NCBI GenBank assembly: GCA_015227615.1
Contig: JAALGZ010000026.1
Location: 124,001-188,000, forward strand
Direction: 5' to 3'
Length of the DNA stretch: 64,000 bases
From: Labyrinthula sp. Ha
Taxonomy: Eukaryota; Sar; Bigyra; Labyrinthulida; Labyrinthulaceae
Shown: piece after piece, positions 37,954-48,678 of the stretch
Layout: each line of letters begins with the position of its first letter
Position numbering within the stretch: the first letter of the stretch is position 1
Made by a program: the position numbers and the translations under genes
The notes under the pieces: model-generated
Told to the model about the DNA's origin: nothing
Seen by the model: the letters and a program-made list of their open reading frames with translations, nothing else
Database searches by the model: none

Positions 37954-39092
37954 ATGGGAAAGAAAAAGAAGTCGAGAACAAGAAAGCAGAAAAATCCTTC
38001 GAAGAAACCTAAGCACCTACCAGTCTTCCTTGCTGTGGGTGCGATAGTGGCACTTTTTGTGTCTATTTACTTCTCATCTAATGCGCCGACACAGAATTTC
38101 ACTCACTTCAACCCAAAAGGCAAGGCGTTTCATGAAGTTCAGGCTTTTGCTGCACAACAGCCTTGTAAAAACCAGCACGAAACAACCTACTGCTCAAAGC
38201 TAGCTGCTCAAGGAAACTGCGTAACATCACCAGGATGGATGTCAGTAAGTATTTTTCATTTTCTTGTTTATCTTCCATAGTGTGCGCCGCTTCCTGTGGA
38301 GCCTGTGACCTTCTTGACCCAAAGGTTCGATGTGATCCAAAGCGATTAAACCTTTCTATGACTCCCGCGTATGAAAAGGGTGATATGAAGCTAATGTTTG
38401 AAAAATTAGAAGCAAAAGCCAATGAACCAGGGGTGCATTACACAATGAAATATCTTTCGAAAGAACCTTACATTGTACAGTTCGACAATTTCCTTACAGA
38501 TGAGGAGATTGAAAGTATGCTTACAAGTGTTGGTTTGAAAAAGCTTAAAAGGAGTACTGATCAGGGAAAAGTTAATCCTGAAACAGGAGTTCAAGAACAG
38601 CTTGTTTCCACATCTAGAACTAGCGAAAACGCCTGGTGTACTGGAAAGTGTGAAAGAGATCCTCTTGTGAAGAAAGTGAAAAAAAGGATTTCAGACTTAG
38701 TAGAAGTTCCCGAAGAGAATTTCGAAAACTTTCAACTCTTAAGGTACGAGCTGGGTCAAGAGTACAAGAGACACCACGATGCTGGGTATGATTCTATGAA
38801 GCAAGCATGTGGTCCAAGAGTGCTCACATTTTTTCTTTACCTATCTGATGTAGAAGAAGGTGGAGGAACACGCTTTACAGACATTGATCCGCTCATTACA
38901 ATGATGCCAAAAAAGGGAAGTGCAATTTTATGGCCATCTGTCCTGAGTGATAATTTGTTTAGACTAGATGAAAGAACATTTCACCAAGCAATGCCAGTAG
39001 TTAAAGGCACAAAATACGCTGCAAATTCTTGGATCCATTTGTACGATTATGCGACACCAAATCTTCATGGATGTACTGGTTCTTTTGATTAA
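37954..39092 (+). CDS. Membrane-anchored prolyl 4-hydroxylase with N-terminal ShKT domain
   Basis: Two exons (37954-38248, 38281-39092) give 368 residues. A basic N-terminus (MGKKKKSRTRKQ) and one membrane helix (about 22-40) indicate a type II protein of the secretory pathway. A ShKT domain follows: Cys71, Cys80, Cys89, then CAASCGAC (100-107); its last three cysteines come from exon 2. The rest is a 2-oxoglutarate/Fe(II) oxygenase of the P4H alpha-subunit type: iron ligands His263 and Asp265 in YKRHHDAG, distal His333 in FHQAMPVVKGTKYAANSW, and Lys343 to bind 2-oxoglutarate. It should hydroxylate proline in secreted proteins. The start is the ATG at 37954. The stop lies 57 bp from the stop of the convergent kinase gene. 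All catalytic residues are present. Confidence 0.92.
38249..38280 (+). other. Intron of 32 nt in the prolyl 4-hydroxylase gene
   Basis: Starts GTATTTTTC and ends TTCCATAG, phase 1. A nearer GTAAGT four bases upstream gives the wrong frame; this donor joins WMSV-M-CAASCGAC and restores the exact ShKT cysteine spacing (Met, three residues, Cys). Confidence 0.85.
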
Positions 39093-39149
39093 GAGGACCA
39101 ACACTTTAAAAATATTTTATTTTCGTAAGTGGTATTTATTGTTTATTGC

Positions 39150-40571
39150 TTAAGAATGCATCGAAAGGAATTGAACTATCTCAGTGTGTTGGGGTCTTGC
39201 AGCCGGATTTCTTTTTAAACACTGATAAATTAACAGCTTCATCATCCCAGCTGTCCTGCTATCAGCTATAGAATCTGTTTGAAGAGAACGCGTGAATGAC
39301 TTCATTTTCTTCAGGCACGAAATAGACTTTAATCTCTCCATTTGAGTTCCAAAACAAGGATTAAACATCTCAAATAACATAATTCCATACGCGTACGTAT
39401 CTAGAGCATAATACGGTCGTCGAAGTTGTCCATTAACAACTTCAGGGGCAGAATAAGGAAGGGTGCCGGAGCTTTCGGTTCCATCAATGTCTTTAACAAA
39501 CTTGGAAAGACCAAAGTCACACATTTTCGCCCTTAGTCTCTTCTTCCCACGATGGAGGACAACGTTCTATGGTTTGACGTCAAAGTTAACTACTTTTTTC
39601 AAATGAATGTATTCTAGGCAATTATTAATGTCTAAGGCTAGACCAATGAGAGTTTTTAACTCGTCCATGTTACCTTTTCTTGAAACAAGAAAATCCCTGA
39701 GATTCGTAGAAACTCCATCTATTTCTGCAAATTCTAGCAACAACCCAACTTTACTTTCTGAGAAAAAAACTTGGAGTAAATTTGTTACGTATTCATTTTT
39801 TTCAGATGATAAGTGTTCTAAGATTTCAACTTCGGACAACTTATTCTCATTTTGAGAATTGGAGATCTTCACCACATAAATCTTTGAAGAATCTTTGTTC
39901 TGAACTGCAAACACTTTCCCAAAGTTTCCTGCTGATATAAACTCCCTTATTACATACTCTTTATACGTGGAATTTTCAAGGAACTGTGCAGCTTCAACCA
40001 GTGCTTCATCAATAGCTTTATTCTGCTCACAAGTTGAGTTAAAACTATCTTGACCTGAAACTAGAGAATGTGCAATTTCCTCAAAGGAAACCAGAAAAGA
40101 ATTTGAACTTGAAAAGATTACAGAAGAGATAGAAAAAGGTGTGTAGCAAACTTTATGCACAGCAGTATCTGCTTTGACATTTTCTTCATTTTTAGAATCT
40201 AATTTGTACATTTGTATAATATTGTTTAGACAGAGGAACATTTGCTTGTACTGTGGAAGCTGATACTTCCCAGGAGTACTTGACAGCAGCATTTTCATAT
40301 TATATTCATTTAAAAATTTTATATACTCATTCGTAGAAAATATTTTGTTAATTACTCTATTATCTGGACCTTTCTTCTCATTTCTAACGACACTAAGGGA
40401 GAAAGCAGTCAGCTGACAGTTCCTTTTCAGTTCCTTGTTCAAGAACGACCCTTGCACGGTAAATGTTGATTTTGAAGAGTTCAGAAGTGTTTGATATTTT
40501 TCGTCTGTTTTTATTTTCCCTCTTACAGGGGAAATCAATCTATTTGAGAGATCTCTTAAGAGCGCGCACAT
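39150..40571 (-). CDS. Divergent protein kinase, frame broken by one in-frame UAG
   Basis: Frame from the ATG at 40571 to TAA at 39150, 473 codons plus stop. Residues 1 to about 205 have no recognised domain. The kinase domain follows: glycine loop ISAGNFGKVF (about 213-222), Lys235 in YVVKI, a catalytic loop in which HRD has become NFD (329-331) followed by VKP, then codon 335, which is TAG, then NVVL, DFG in CDFGLSKF, APE in SAPEVV, and a complete C-lobe ending RNPAARPQHTEIVQFL. The frame is otherwise open, with all residues around the TAG conserved. The position is variable in kinases (KPxN), and Gln there would be one base away. It is either a recent nonsense mutation, a read-through site or a reassigned codon. 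No short intron removes the TAG. It shares a 168-bp upstream region with the divergent GCP4-like gene. Confidence 0.75.
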
Positions 40572-40739
40572 TTTCACATCGGTTATTTTTAGAATAGTTT
40601 AATAATGAACAATTTTGATGGCTAAATCAGTCATTTCATTTGGAATTACACGGAACTCCTGTTATATGGAATCAAGCGGAAATTCCTTAATAAAGATCTT
40701 AACGGAAGTTATTGGTAAGCTCGTTCACTTCTGCAAGAA
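40572..40739. promoter_or_regulatory. Shared upstream region of two divergent genes
   Basis: 168 bp separate the start codons of the kinase (minus) and the GCP4-like gene (plus), so both promoters and 5' UTRs must lie here or overlap the coding regions. No TATA box or other named element is clear. Confidence 0.5.
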
Positions 40740-42420
40740 ATGACGGTTAACTTTGAAGATATTTTGTTGACACTTGTTGGATGTCCAAATGAATTTGTTG
40801 ATGATGATTATAACCTAAAGGCATCCTACATTGAAAAAAATCAGGTGTCTCTTCCTGAGGCCACTTTCATTGAAAAAATTCTGAAGTTAGGAAAGTTGTT
40901 TAGTGAGATTTCAAGTTTCTTGGATAAGAAAAAGAAAGCATTCTCTTTGCCAAGGCAAAGATTTCTTGAAGATTTAGAAGAATATCTTTTGGAGTATCAG
41001 GAAAAGGTAGTATATTTTTTTTTGTTATTTTAGGTTTGCTACATTGAGCAAGTCTTACTTAACAATGTCAGGTTAACAGCTTCAGAAGTACACTGTAGTC
41101 TGCTTGATTATTATGAACTGTTTCATATTCTTCTTTTGATGCTAAATAAACTGGAAACTGGTAAAAACTACCTTATTTTGAATGAGCTGGATGATATGTA
41201 CGACAGATATTCGTTGAACCCATTCCTTGAGGAGAAACTATGTCGATCCCACGCAAGTCAAAACACCTACTTCATGGAAACTTTAAAGAATGTTTTGATA
41301 GAAGGAATCTATGCTGCCGTTAATACAGATTTTTTTGTAGTCTGCACAGAAAAAAATCAATTTGCCTCTCCTGAGGATGAGTGGTATTCTAGGTTTCAAG
41401 TCGAAGAAAAGTTTGTTCCTTTTTTTCTAGAAAAATCTAGCGTAGAAAAAATTTTGCTGTGCGTAAAATATCTGTACTTCATAGCACAGTTTGATTTTTC
41501 TGTTGATGACTTGTTTTTTCTAAAGTTGAAATCCTTATATTTGGAGCAGATTAAATCCAGTGTTGAGAATTTGACGGTAAATACGATTAACAGAGATATT
41601 GATGACATATTTACTATTGCACGGAACCAAGTATTCTCTTGTTTGTTTAAAGAGGATAATTTAAATAGACATATGCAATTTATTAGAAGTTTTTTTCTTC
41701 TTGGGAACACTGAGATTATCGGGAAAGATGATGGATTCTTTGTAGGCGAGAAGCAAGTTTACAAAGAGATTGAAATGATAAAAACTGAAAACGATTGTCT
41801 TATTTTCAAGAACCTAAGGTTTCCAATGAGCTTGTTTTTTAGCTCAGACCTGATGGAGAAATATATGGAACTAAAAGGGTTTCTTGCAACAATTAAGAGC
41901 TCACAACAAGTTTTAAGTCAATGCTTTAAAGCCACCATTCGTTCTACTTGCTCAGGTAAAGTTCTGCAATTGCAGCATTTAATGACATTTCTTGTTAATC
42001 ATCTCTTGTTTTATTTTCAAGAAGATATATTAGATTCCAAGTTCAGCGAGTTCGATAGCACATTGCGAGCCTTGGGAAGAAACAAAATGTTTTTTCTTTT
42101 TTTTCTTATCCCTTAGGAGCTCTGTCGAAGATTTGGTGATTCTGCACAAGAAGTTTCTCGTTGAGGTGTATACTGCATGCTGCATGAGTAATGAAATTGT
42201 CAAGAAAAGCTTGGGAAAAATCTTATCTACATGTTTGGATTTTGGGAAGATGGTTCTGGACGGCACTATCTTGCAAGAAAAAGAAAATTTCATTGGAATA
42301 GAAAAGAGGATGCAACAAAATGTCTCATTTCTCTTCCAAGTGTTGAAAGGAATGAACTCCTCTCTGTTGCTTCGCTTGAACTACAACTATTTCTTCGAAA
42401 GGAAAGACCGAATCGCATAG
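40740..42420 (+). CDS. Gamma-tubulin complex component, GCP4-like
   Basis: Three exons (40740-41006, 41034-42088, 42117-42420) encode 541 residues. The start FEDILLTLVGCPNEFV matches the N-terminus of GCP4 (a hydrophobic (L/I)LxxLxGxP block). It is followed by the Spc97/Spc98-type GRIP1 pattern: YIEQVLL, the LxxG...L block, GIYAAVNTDFFVV in place of the usual G-x-hydrophobic-x-D-x-x-x-EFFI, and VPFFLEKSSVEKILLCVKYLYF in place of PxFL...KIL..GKyLn. Exon 3 gives the conserved EDLVILHKKFLVEVYTACCM and the end LLLRLNYNYFF, which matches the terminal LxxRLDFNxYY. It should act in microtubule nucleation at spindle poles or basal bodies. At 541 residues it is shorter than the roughly 660 typical of GCP4, so loops are trimmed. 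Ends with TAG. Confidence 0.85.
41007..41033 (+). other. Intron of 27 nt in the GCP4-like gene
   Basis: Starts GTAGTATA, ends GTTATTTTAG, phase 0. Length is a multiple of three, but its last three bases are an in-frame TAG, so retention would terminate translation. Removal joins YQEK to VCYIEQVLL. Confidence 0.85.
42089..42116 (+). other. Intron of 28 nt in the GCP4-like gene
   Basis: Starts GTTTTTTC, ends TTATCCCTTAG, phase 2, almost pure pyrimidine. Removal joins LGRNKM to SSVEDLVILHKKFL, a conserved GCP block. Confidence 0.88.
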
Positions 42421-45400
42421 TGTATGCAGAGGGTTGTATATTGCTGGAACCTGTAGTGTTATTTCTTTTCAGATATTCACGTTCCACTTTCTTATTATAG
42501 GTTCTGGTTTATCTGGATAGTTAAGAGGTCACAACCTTGCTGTATCCTTCGTTTACTTAAAAGCTAGGCCTTTTTCTTAGTTTATTCCAAACTAACCACG
42601 AACCCATGATTAATCCATTTTAACATCGGTTCCCCTAAACCTGTTTGCGGCAACCTGAAATGTCTTGCTTCACTTGGTTCAAATGCAGTTGTTGAGGTTC
42701 CAACTTTTCTAAGAGAGAATTACTCTTCAAGGTTTAGCTTCTCAGCTGTTAAGAGTTCATGTCATTGTACCAAGCATAACAGGCGAATTAGAACTTTGGG
42801 AACCCAGACACGAAGTGTATCTAGAATGAGCTCTGAATAGCATGTCGGCAAAACGTGGGGCTACTGGTAGATACTTTTTTAGCTACATAAAGTACTAGGT
42901 TCTAGGAGTTGAGGTAGTGATAGGAATATTAATAACGAGAAACACCTAAGGGATAACCAAAGAAGCCGGTAATTGGTTAATATTTGGAAAAATGATGCAA
43001 GCTTTTGAATGTAAGGCACATTTGACAAATCTCAATACTACAGTAGATTAACTGCTGAACTAGTAGCAGCACGCACAGATGAGTTAGAAACCCATGGAGA
43101 AAAGGAAGTTCATATAGCAAAGCCCATGTAGTCTCAAGTTTTTCTTATTCAACATTCAGTCCCTTATCTGACAGATCGCACTCATTACTCAAGTTGCAGC
43201 AGCTCTACCTGTCTAGGTTGCTGTGGTAGACAGGACCGTATCGCCCATGTTGCAAAATGTGAGGAAAAAGGTCTGTATTTTATTTTTATCTTAAAGGTTA
43301 ATTCCCCTTGACTGAACAATAGATATCTAGCTGACTACCTAAGCCAAAAACTGTGATACTAAGAAAGGTCTAAGTAAAATTAATATTCAACACCCCATTA
43401 ATGTTTTCTCCAGCTACAAGGTTTGACTCTGTCACTATCATTTTGTAACCTTACACTCTGTCAACCTCTTAGATATATGTTAAGTCTAAATAATAAATGG
43501 CTTTAATTAAAGTTAGAGCTCTAATGGTTGAGGATGTATGCTATTTTCCTTTTGATCTATTGTTGATATTTCATTATTTGAGGATATTCATCTTGAACTT
43601 ATTCTCGTTCTGTTGGTGTAAATAAACTAAAACTCAGCCCAAGAATAATGGTACAAGAACCTTTTTTAAGATGGAAAAAAGTTTAACACATATTTTTTGG
43701 TTAATCTTCAGGGTTTCACGCAAAAAAGCATATTGGAAACTCTCATCATTGTTGACTTAATTCTTCCAGGTGCCACCCAAGTTTAACATTCAATTGTAAG
43801 CAATTGCAAAATAATCTTTTATGGCAACAAGCTCAGCACTCCCTGGGCGAGTTTTTAACTCACCAGGAATACTTCAACGTAAAAAATTTTTATCGTACGT
43901 AGTATTTCGTTTGGGCAGTGCTTCGTTTGTTCAACTAGTCTTATTTTTTTAGGTTGAAGAGAGGGCACTGGAATAAATTAAGGAATATTTCAGAAAAAAA
44001 TGGGTCACCTGGAATCTAGACGAATCGGCTAAGAAAGATTACTGCCCGTGGTTGCAAAAAGTTTCCATTTAATTCCAAAGATATTTTGAAAGCCAGAGTA
44101 TACCAGCTGTATCTCAGCTGCTGAACAGACTAAAACTATTAAGAAAATGGATGGATAAAATACATAAAGATGCACCGTGAACAAAATGAAAGCCGATGGT
44201 TAAATACGTATCCTTAAGTACTATCTTATACACCAAGTTGTAGTATGAATACCAGAGGTGTATAGATCCCATTTGAGCAGAGACTGTGCTACTGTATTCA
44301 AATAAACATGTGGATGACCCAGAAAATAGCAAGCTGTACCATCATCCAAAAAAAAAACTCAACGACGATTTAGAGTTAAGGAACAAAGTTCATAGAGCCG
44401 ATAGTCTCAGTAGCTAAATCTTGAAGTACTTCCTAGAAGTATCAAAATAAACCATCAAAACATCAGAATATCTTACATGCAAGTATATTTCAAAGGTAAA
44501 GACTTAAAATTTGCAAAGAAACAATAACTCTTACATGAGTACAAGCGTAGAGTTAGCGAACCTTCAATTTGGTGATCGATATTTCTTATTCTACTCGTAA
44601 CTCAAACTCAGAACCAAAATTTGCAATAGCAGACCGGTACCCATATTGTACTGGTTGTAGAGATAATAAGCTAGGTTTCGAAGTACATGTTCTGATACGT
44701 AAAGAATTAAAACTTTTGATAAAAATTTGAAAAAGCACCGGAAATGAAAGTTTATATGTAGATGCTATTCATTGGATTTTGCAAAAGCTAGGAGATATCT
44801 CTCCGAGTTTTCTAACCCTGTCACTCAAGTAGCATGGAAGGGTTGCTACAATAATCAAATGGGATCAAACATGCTAGAATAGAACTACAATATTCACACA
44901 GGAGGCGAAGCAAAGATGTAACTAGTGCATGTACACCTATGAATACTTGAAGAAGGGTATTTACCACCTACCCACCTTATTTTTTACATCAGTTCTTTAT
45001 TGGATTTAAGAAAAACCCTATCCTAAGTGGAAATGATCCACAACTAAGTTTTGATCTCTTTTGTTCTGCCAAGGATCATTTTATTCTGTTTCAGATGAAC
45101 AAATAAGCTATTAGCTATGTTAAAGGAATACAGAATCGCGAGAAAATTGTCGGCATAAAATCAATCTAAATAAAACCAAGGTTGTTTGTATCTGAACGAC
45201 ACAGCTTCATGGACATAGTACCAGATATTGATATAGGTAACATATTGTCAGCTTCTAATACGAGTGATCCAATAAAACATTTTATACACAAGATTCTCTC
45301 CAGTTTCGCAAAATTTTGCATTTCTATGACAGCACAGAAAGTCACATGGGAGTGTAAATATTAGCCATCTCCATCAGTGTGCTGATATTACAAGAGATGA

Positions 45401-46468
45401 TTACTTAAATAGTCGCAACAGTAGAGCAGAAAAAATATCTTAGGTGTGGTTTCGCAATATCATTTTTTAGGTTCTAATTTAAACTACCAGTGACAAAGTC
45501 AGAAGTAATTATCTTCAAGTTAAATTCATCCCCTGATTGTATCATAAAATTTAAAAGGAGGTTTACAGCCCGAAGCATTACAGCAAAGACGAAGAAACAT
45601 TGGCGAGAGTTTGTATAATAATCCCAGTAACATATAGTACCAAGAACTGGTTGTACCGCCCAGTGATGCCAAGACTTTAATACACATCCCAAAAAAATCA
45701 AAAAGATTATAGGAGTTCTTGAACTCGATTACTTTGAGCTTTAAAAAGAATTCTTGACTCTGTAAAAGGTAATAAAGAATCGCAATTGGGTTTCTATATT
45801 CATATCTGCAAGATTGGTCGACAAGAAACTCATAGTAATGTAGGAATGTCCAACTCAAAACTCTTCTATATCATCTGCGCAAAAATCAATGTTTTTTAAA
45901 CAAGTAGGAAACTTCTCTGGAGAAGCAACCGTACCACTCTAATCTCGGTCAACAGAATACATAAGATAATACTAAACCTCAACAGACCTAAACATGCAAC
46001 ATCGCCCTAATACTAAAGAAAAATAAAGTAAAACTTGATCAATGAAACTGGAGCACGGAACCGTCAGAAACACCCAAACTGGAACCATTCGCAGACCTAG
46101 ATATAAAAATAGAAACAGAGAAACACCGGAAGGGGGGAAGAACATTGATACTAGCAACACGAGAAACGGCTCCTCTGACCAGGGATATCAGTAATATAAA
46201 TCCAATCGACATTTTATGCTCTTTGAAGAAGATGAACCTCTGCATCTCAAACCCTAAAATAATTAAAAAAAAACAAAAGCACAAATCCTAAACAGAGTAA
46301 AAACAACGAAATGTCTTTGAATCATCATCGACGTCAATAAAACTGGTCATTACAAAATATTCCAGAAAAGGTTGCAGAGGCCTAAGGTCGCTCAATGCCA
46401 AGACAAGACACCTGTAGAAACCCCAAAGAGTTCTATCCCATCAACTCCACACAATAGCTAGATAGGTC
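42421..46468. other. Intergenic, possibly old repeat near the hAT
   Basis: No gene recognised. A hairpin (CCTGTCTA, 11-nt loop, TAGACAGG) lies near 43210-43240. From about 45860 to the hAT insertion the plus strand becomes A/C-rich, and similar composition resumes on the far side of the transposon, suggesting an older element that the hAT entered. I could not identify it. Confidence 0.45.
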
Positions 46469-46476
46469 CTCATGAA
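46469..46476. repeat. Left 8-bp target-site duplication of the hAT element
   Basis: CTCATGAA, identical to 48671-48678 and directly abutting the terminal inverted repeat. Confidence 0.93.
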
Positions 46477-48670
46477 TAGTGATGCTCAAAAATTTTTGGT
46501 GGATTTTTACGGGTCCACTATTTCCGTGGAAATCTATGGGGACGCTAAATTTTTAGAAAAAGATGGTGGGGACGCGAGGGGGGTGGAAACTTGCGGGTGT
46601 CCCCGCGACAACTCGCAAAAATAATTTTCCACAATATCGTTGCTTTCATATATATTTATATGAAGAAAAGATAAAACTTATTCATAACCCTTAAAGCTTA
46701 AGCTTCGTCATCGCTATGCACCTCCTTGTCACAGAAACGAATTCCCTCAAGTGTCAATTCTTCCCTTTCTTCTTCTTCATTCTCTTCCTCCATCTGTTCC
46801 ACCATCTCTTCTTCTTCCTTCTCATCGAAACCTGGAATTCTCTTTTTCATAGCAACATAAATGTCGTGATCCATCAACTCATCTTTATTCATCTTCAAAA
46901 ATACAAGTCTGTTTAAAGTTGCAGGCATCATCCTATTCCTCTTGTCACTAAAAATCAGCTTGCATTGGCTAAACAATCTTTCTACACTGCACGAAGTCGC
47001 CGGAATGAAGCTCACATCTGCGAATGCACTCTTCTTTTTGCTTTTTCTTCTCTGAAAAGCAATCTCTGTAAGCACAGAATCAACAGGTGGAGTCTCCTCT
47101 TCTTCCTCAGAATGATCTTTTAATAATCTGGACAAAGCTGTTGTTTCTGCTACATCAAACTTATCTTCTTCCTCCCAATAAACTTTAAACACTCCAGTTT
47201 CAAAAGCACCAAACTCAGCCAAAATATCTGCATCATCTTCTAAATACTTCAACAAAGAATCATTATTATTGACATCTCTTAAGAGATTTGCAGCAGCTTT
47301 CTTCCCATTTCCAAGATTAAACCTTCCTTTTTGAAGAGCAACTGTATAGCGGTCGCAAATAGTGAGAAACTTAACATCTTTTGCCAGAGTTTTTCTTTCA
47401 TCCTCTCCCAGAATAAGACCACTAACTTCATCGTCTTCAAGCTGCGCACAGAACATCCAAATCTCTAGGTACCTTTTCATCATAAGAAATTTTCCACTCC
47501 AACGTGTTACATTTGGAAGAGTAACAACTTTATCAGTATATTTTCTAAGAGCTGCTGTTAATTTCTTTGACTTCTTGATCTTGCGAAATAGCAACTGCAC
47601 TTAGTCTAAAGCTTCGTCTAACAATTCTTCAGATTTGATAAATGCTTTACCACCTAGAGCCACACGATGGCTAAGACAGCCCACAAACTGCGTTCCAAGA
47701 TCTCTGCAAACTTTTTTGTTCGTGTTTGTATTATCAGCAACAATTGCAACCAGCAATGACTCATCAAGACCAAACTTAATCATCAAATTCTTCAGGAAAG
47801 GAACAATGTCACTAGCTCTCTGGGTTTCTTTTTCTAAAGGAAGCACTCCAAGAAGGCGAAACGTTATCTTCTTCATCTTGTCAAAGCATAAATAGACACC
47901 ATTAAAACTGTAACCTTGGTGAGCCCAACCATCGATGACTAAACAAAATAGTTCTAAATCCACTTCTTGTTTGATCTTTTGTATAAAAAGGTGTTCCATG
48001 CGCTTCATATAAACTCTCATCGTGTTTTCACTAACGAGGTAATCCGCTTTCTTGATATTCTTGAACTCTTCGGATCTCAACAAGCTCAAGGGCATATTCT
48101 TCGTTAGCAAAAAGTTACAGATAGATTTCTTGAAAGCATCATTTTTTTCAATGTTCATAAACTCCATAATATCTTTGCTTTTTCTTCTGCGCTTTCTTGC
48201 ATGTTCTTCTTTTAGTTTTTCGATAGTTTCTTCATCTAAGTGCGTTTTCAGGTGTTCCATGAGACCAGTATAACCTTTTTTACTCCACCAAGCCATCTTT
48301 CTTGGGCAATGTTTGCAAGGATGTTTGAATACGTGCGCTTTCTTTGTTAATTCGGCGTTTTCAACGTTGAAACTCTGTTTAATTACTGCAAAAAGGACTG
48401 GATCTCGTCTCGAAGAGTCTTCATGGATGAGTTCTATGCCAGACTTCGTGAAATCAATGCACATTTTAATCCGAAGTTGTGGTATTATACTCTTATTTTA
48501 ACGGTTTCACAATGACCGGATTGGACATACAAGAAAAATTATGAAAAAATTATGGGCTCCTGGCAACAATAATTTAGCGCAGCCTTCCACTAACAGTTTT
48601 TTACGGGGATGTATGGAGGTCGGACTGAGGAAATCGGATATTAGTGGGCGGCCAGATTTGAGCATCACTG
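46477..48670 (-). mobile_element. Nearly complete hAT DNA transposon, 2194 bp
   Basis: Terminal inverted repeats: the left end is TAGTGATGCTCAAA (46477-46490), and the right end read on the minus strand is CAGTGATGCTCAAA (48657-48670), differing only at the first base. The 8-bp flanks are identical (CTCATGAA), the duplication length typical of hAT. The region between the left repeat and the transposase stop contains GGGGACGC motifs in direct and inverted copies (46535-46610), probably subterminal transposase binding sites. One transposase gene fills most of the element. Exact target duplication and a long open frame point to a recent insertion. Confidence 0.93.
46698..48464 (-). pseudogene. 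hAT transposase with BED zinc finger, one in-frame UAA
   Basis: The frame runs 589 codons from MCIDFTKSG to TAA at 46698 with a single internal TAA at codon 288 (47601-47603, between LLDEALD and VQLLFRKIKK). A BED-type zinc finger lies near residue 50-75 (CKHCPRKMAWW, then HLKTH). The RNase-H-like catalytic core is visible: the first Asp in LVIDGWAHQGY, the second in AIVADNTNTNK, and the Glu in CSVERLFSQ. The C-terminal dimerisation block reads ATSCSVERLFSQCKLIFSD, then RMMPATLNRLVFLKMN, the hallmark of the family. Acidic C-terminal tail. Without read-through of codon 288 the protein would be split before the dimerisation domain, so this copy is probably non-autonomous unless UAA is decoded. 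Confidence 0.9.
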
Positions 48671-48678
48671 CTCATGAA
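48671..48678. repeat. Right 8-bp target-site duplication of the hAT element
   Basis: CTCATGAA, identical to the left copy. Confidence 0.93.

Noticed and set aside
45526-45858. 110-codon minus-strand frame rich in Leu, Phe and Tyr
   Set aside because: No recognisable domain, no homologous pattern, and composition typical of chance frames in AT-rich DNA.
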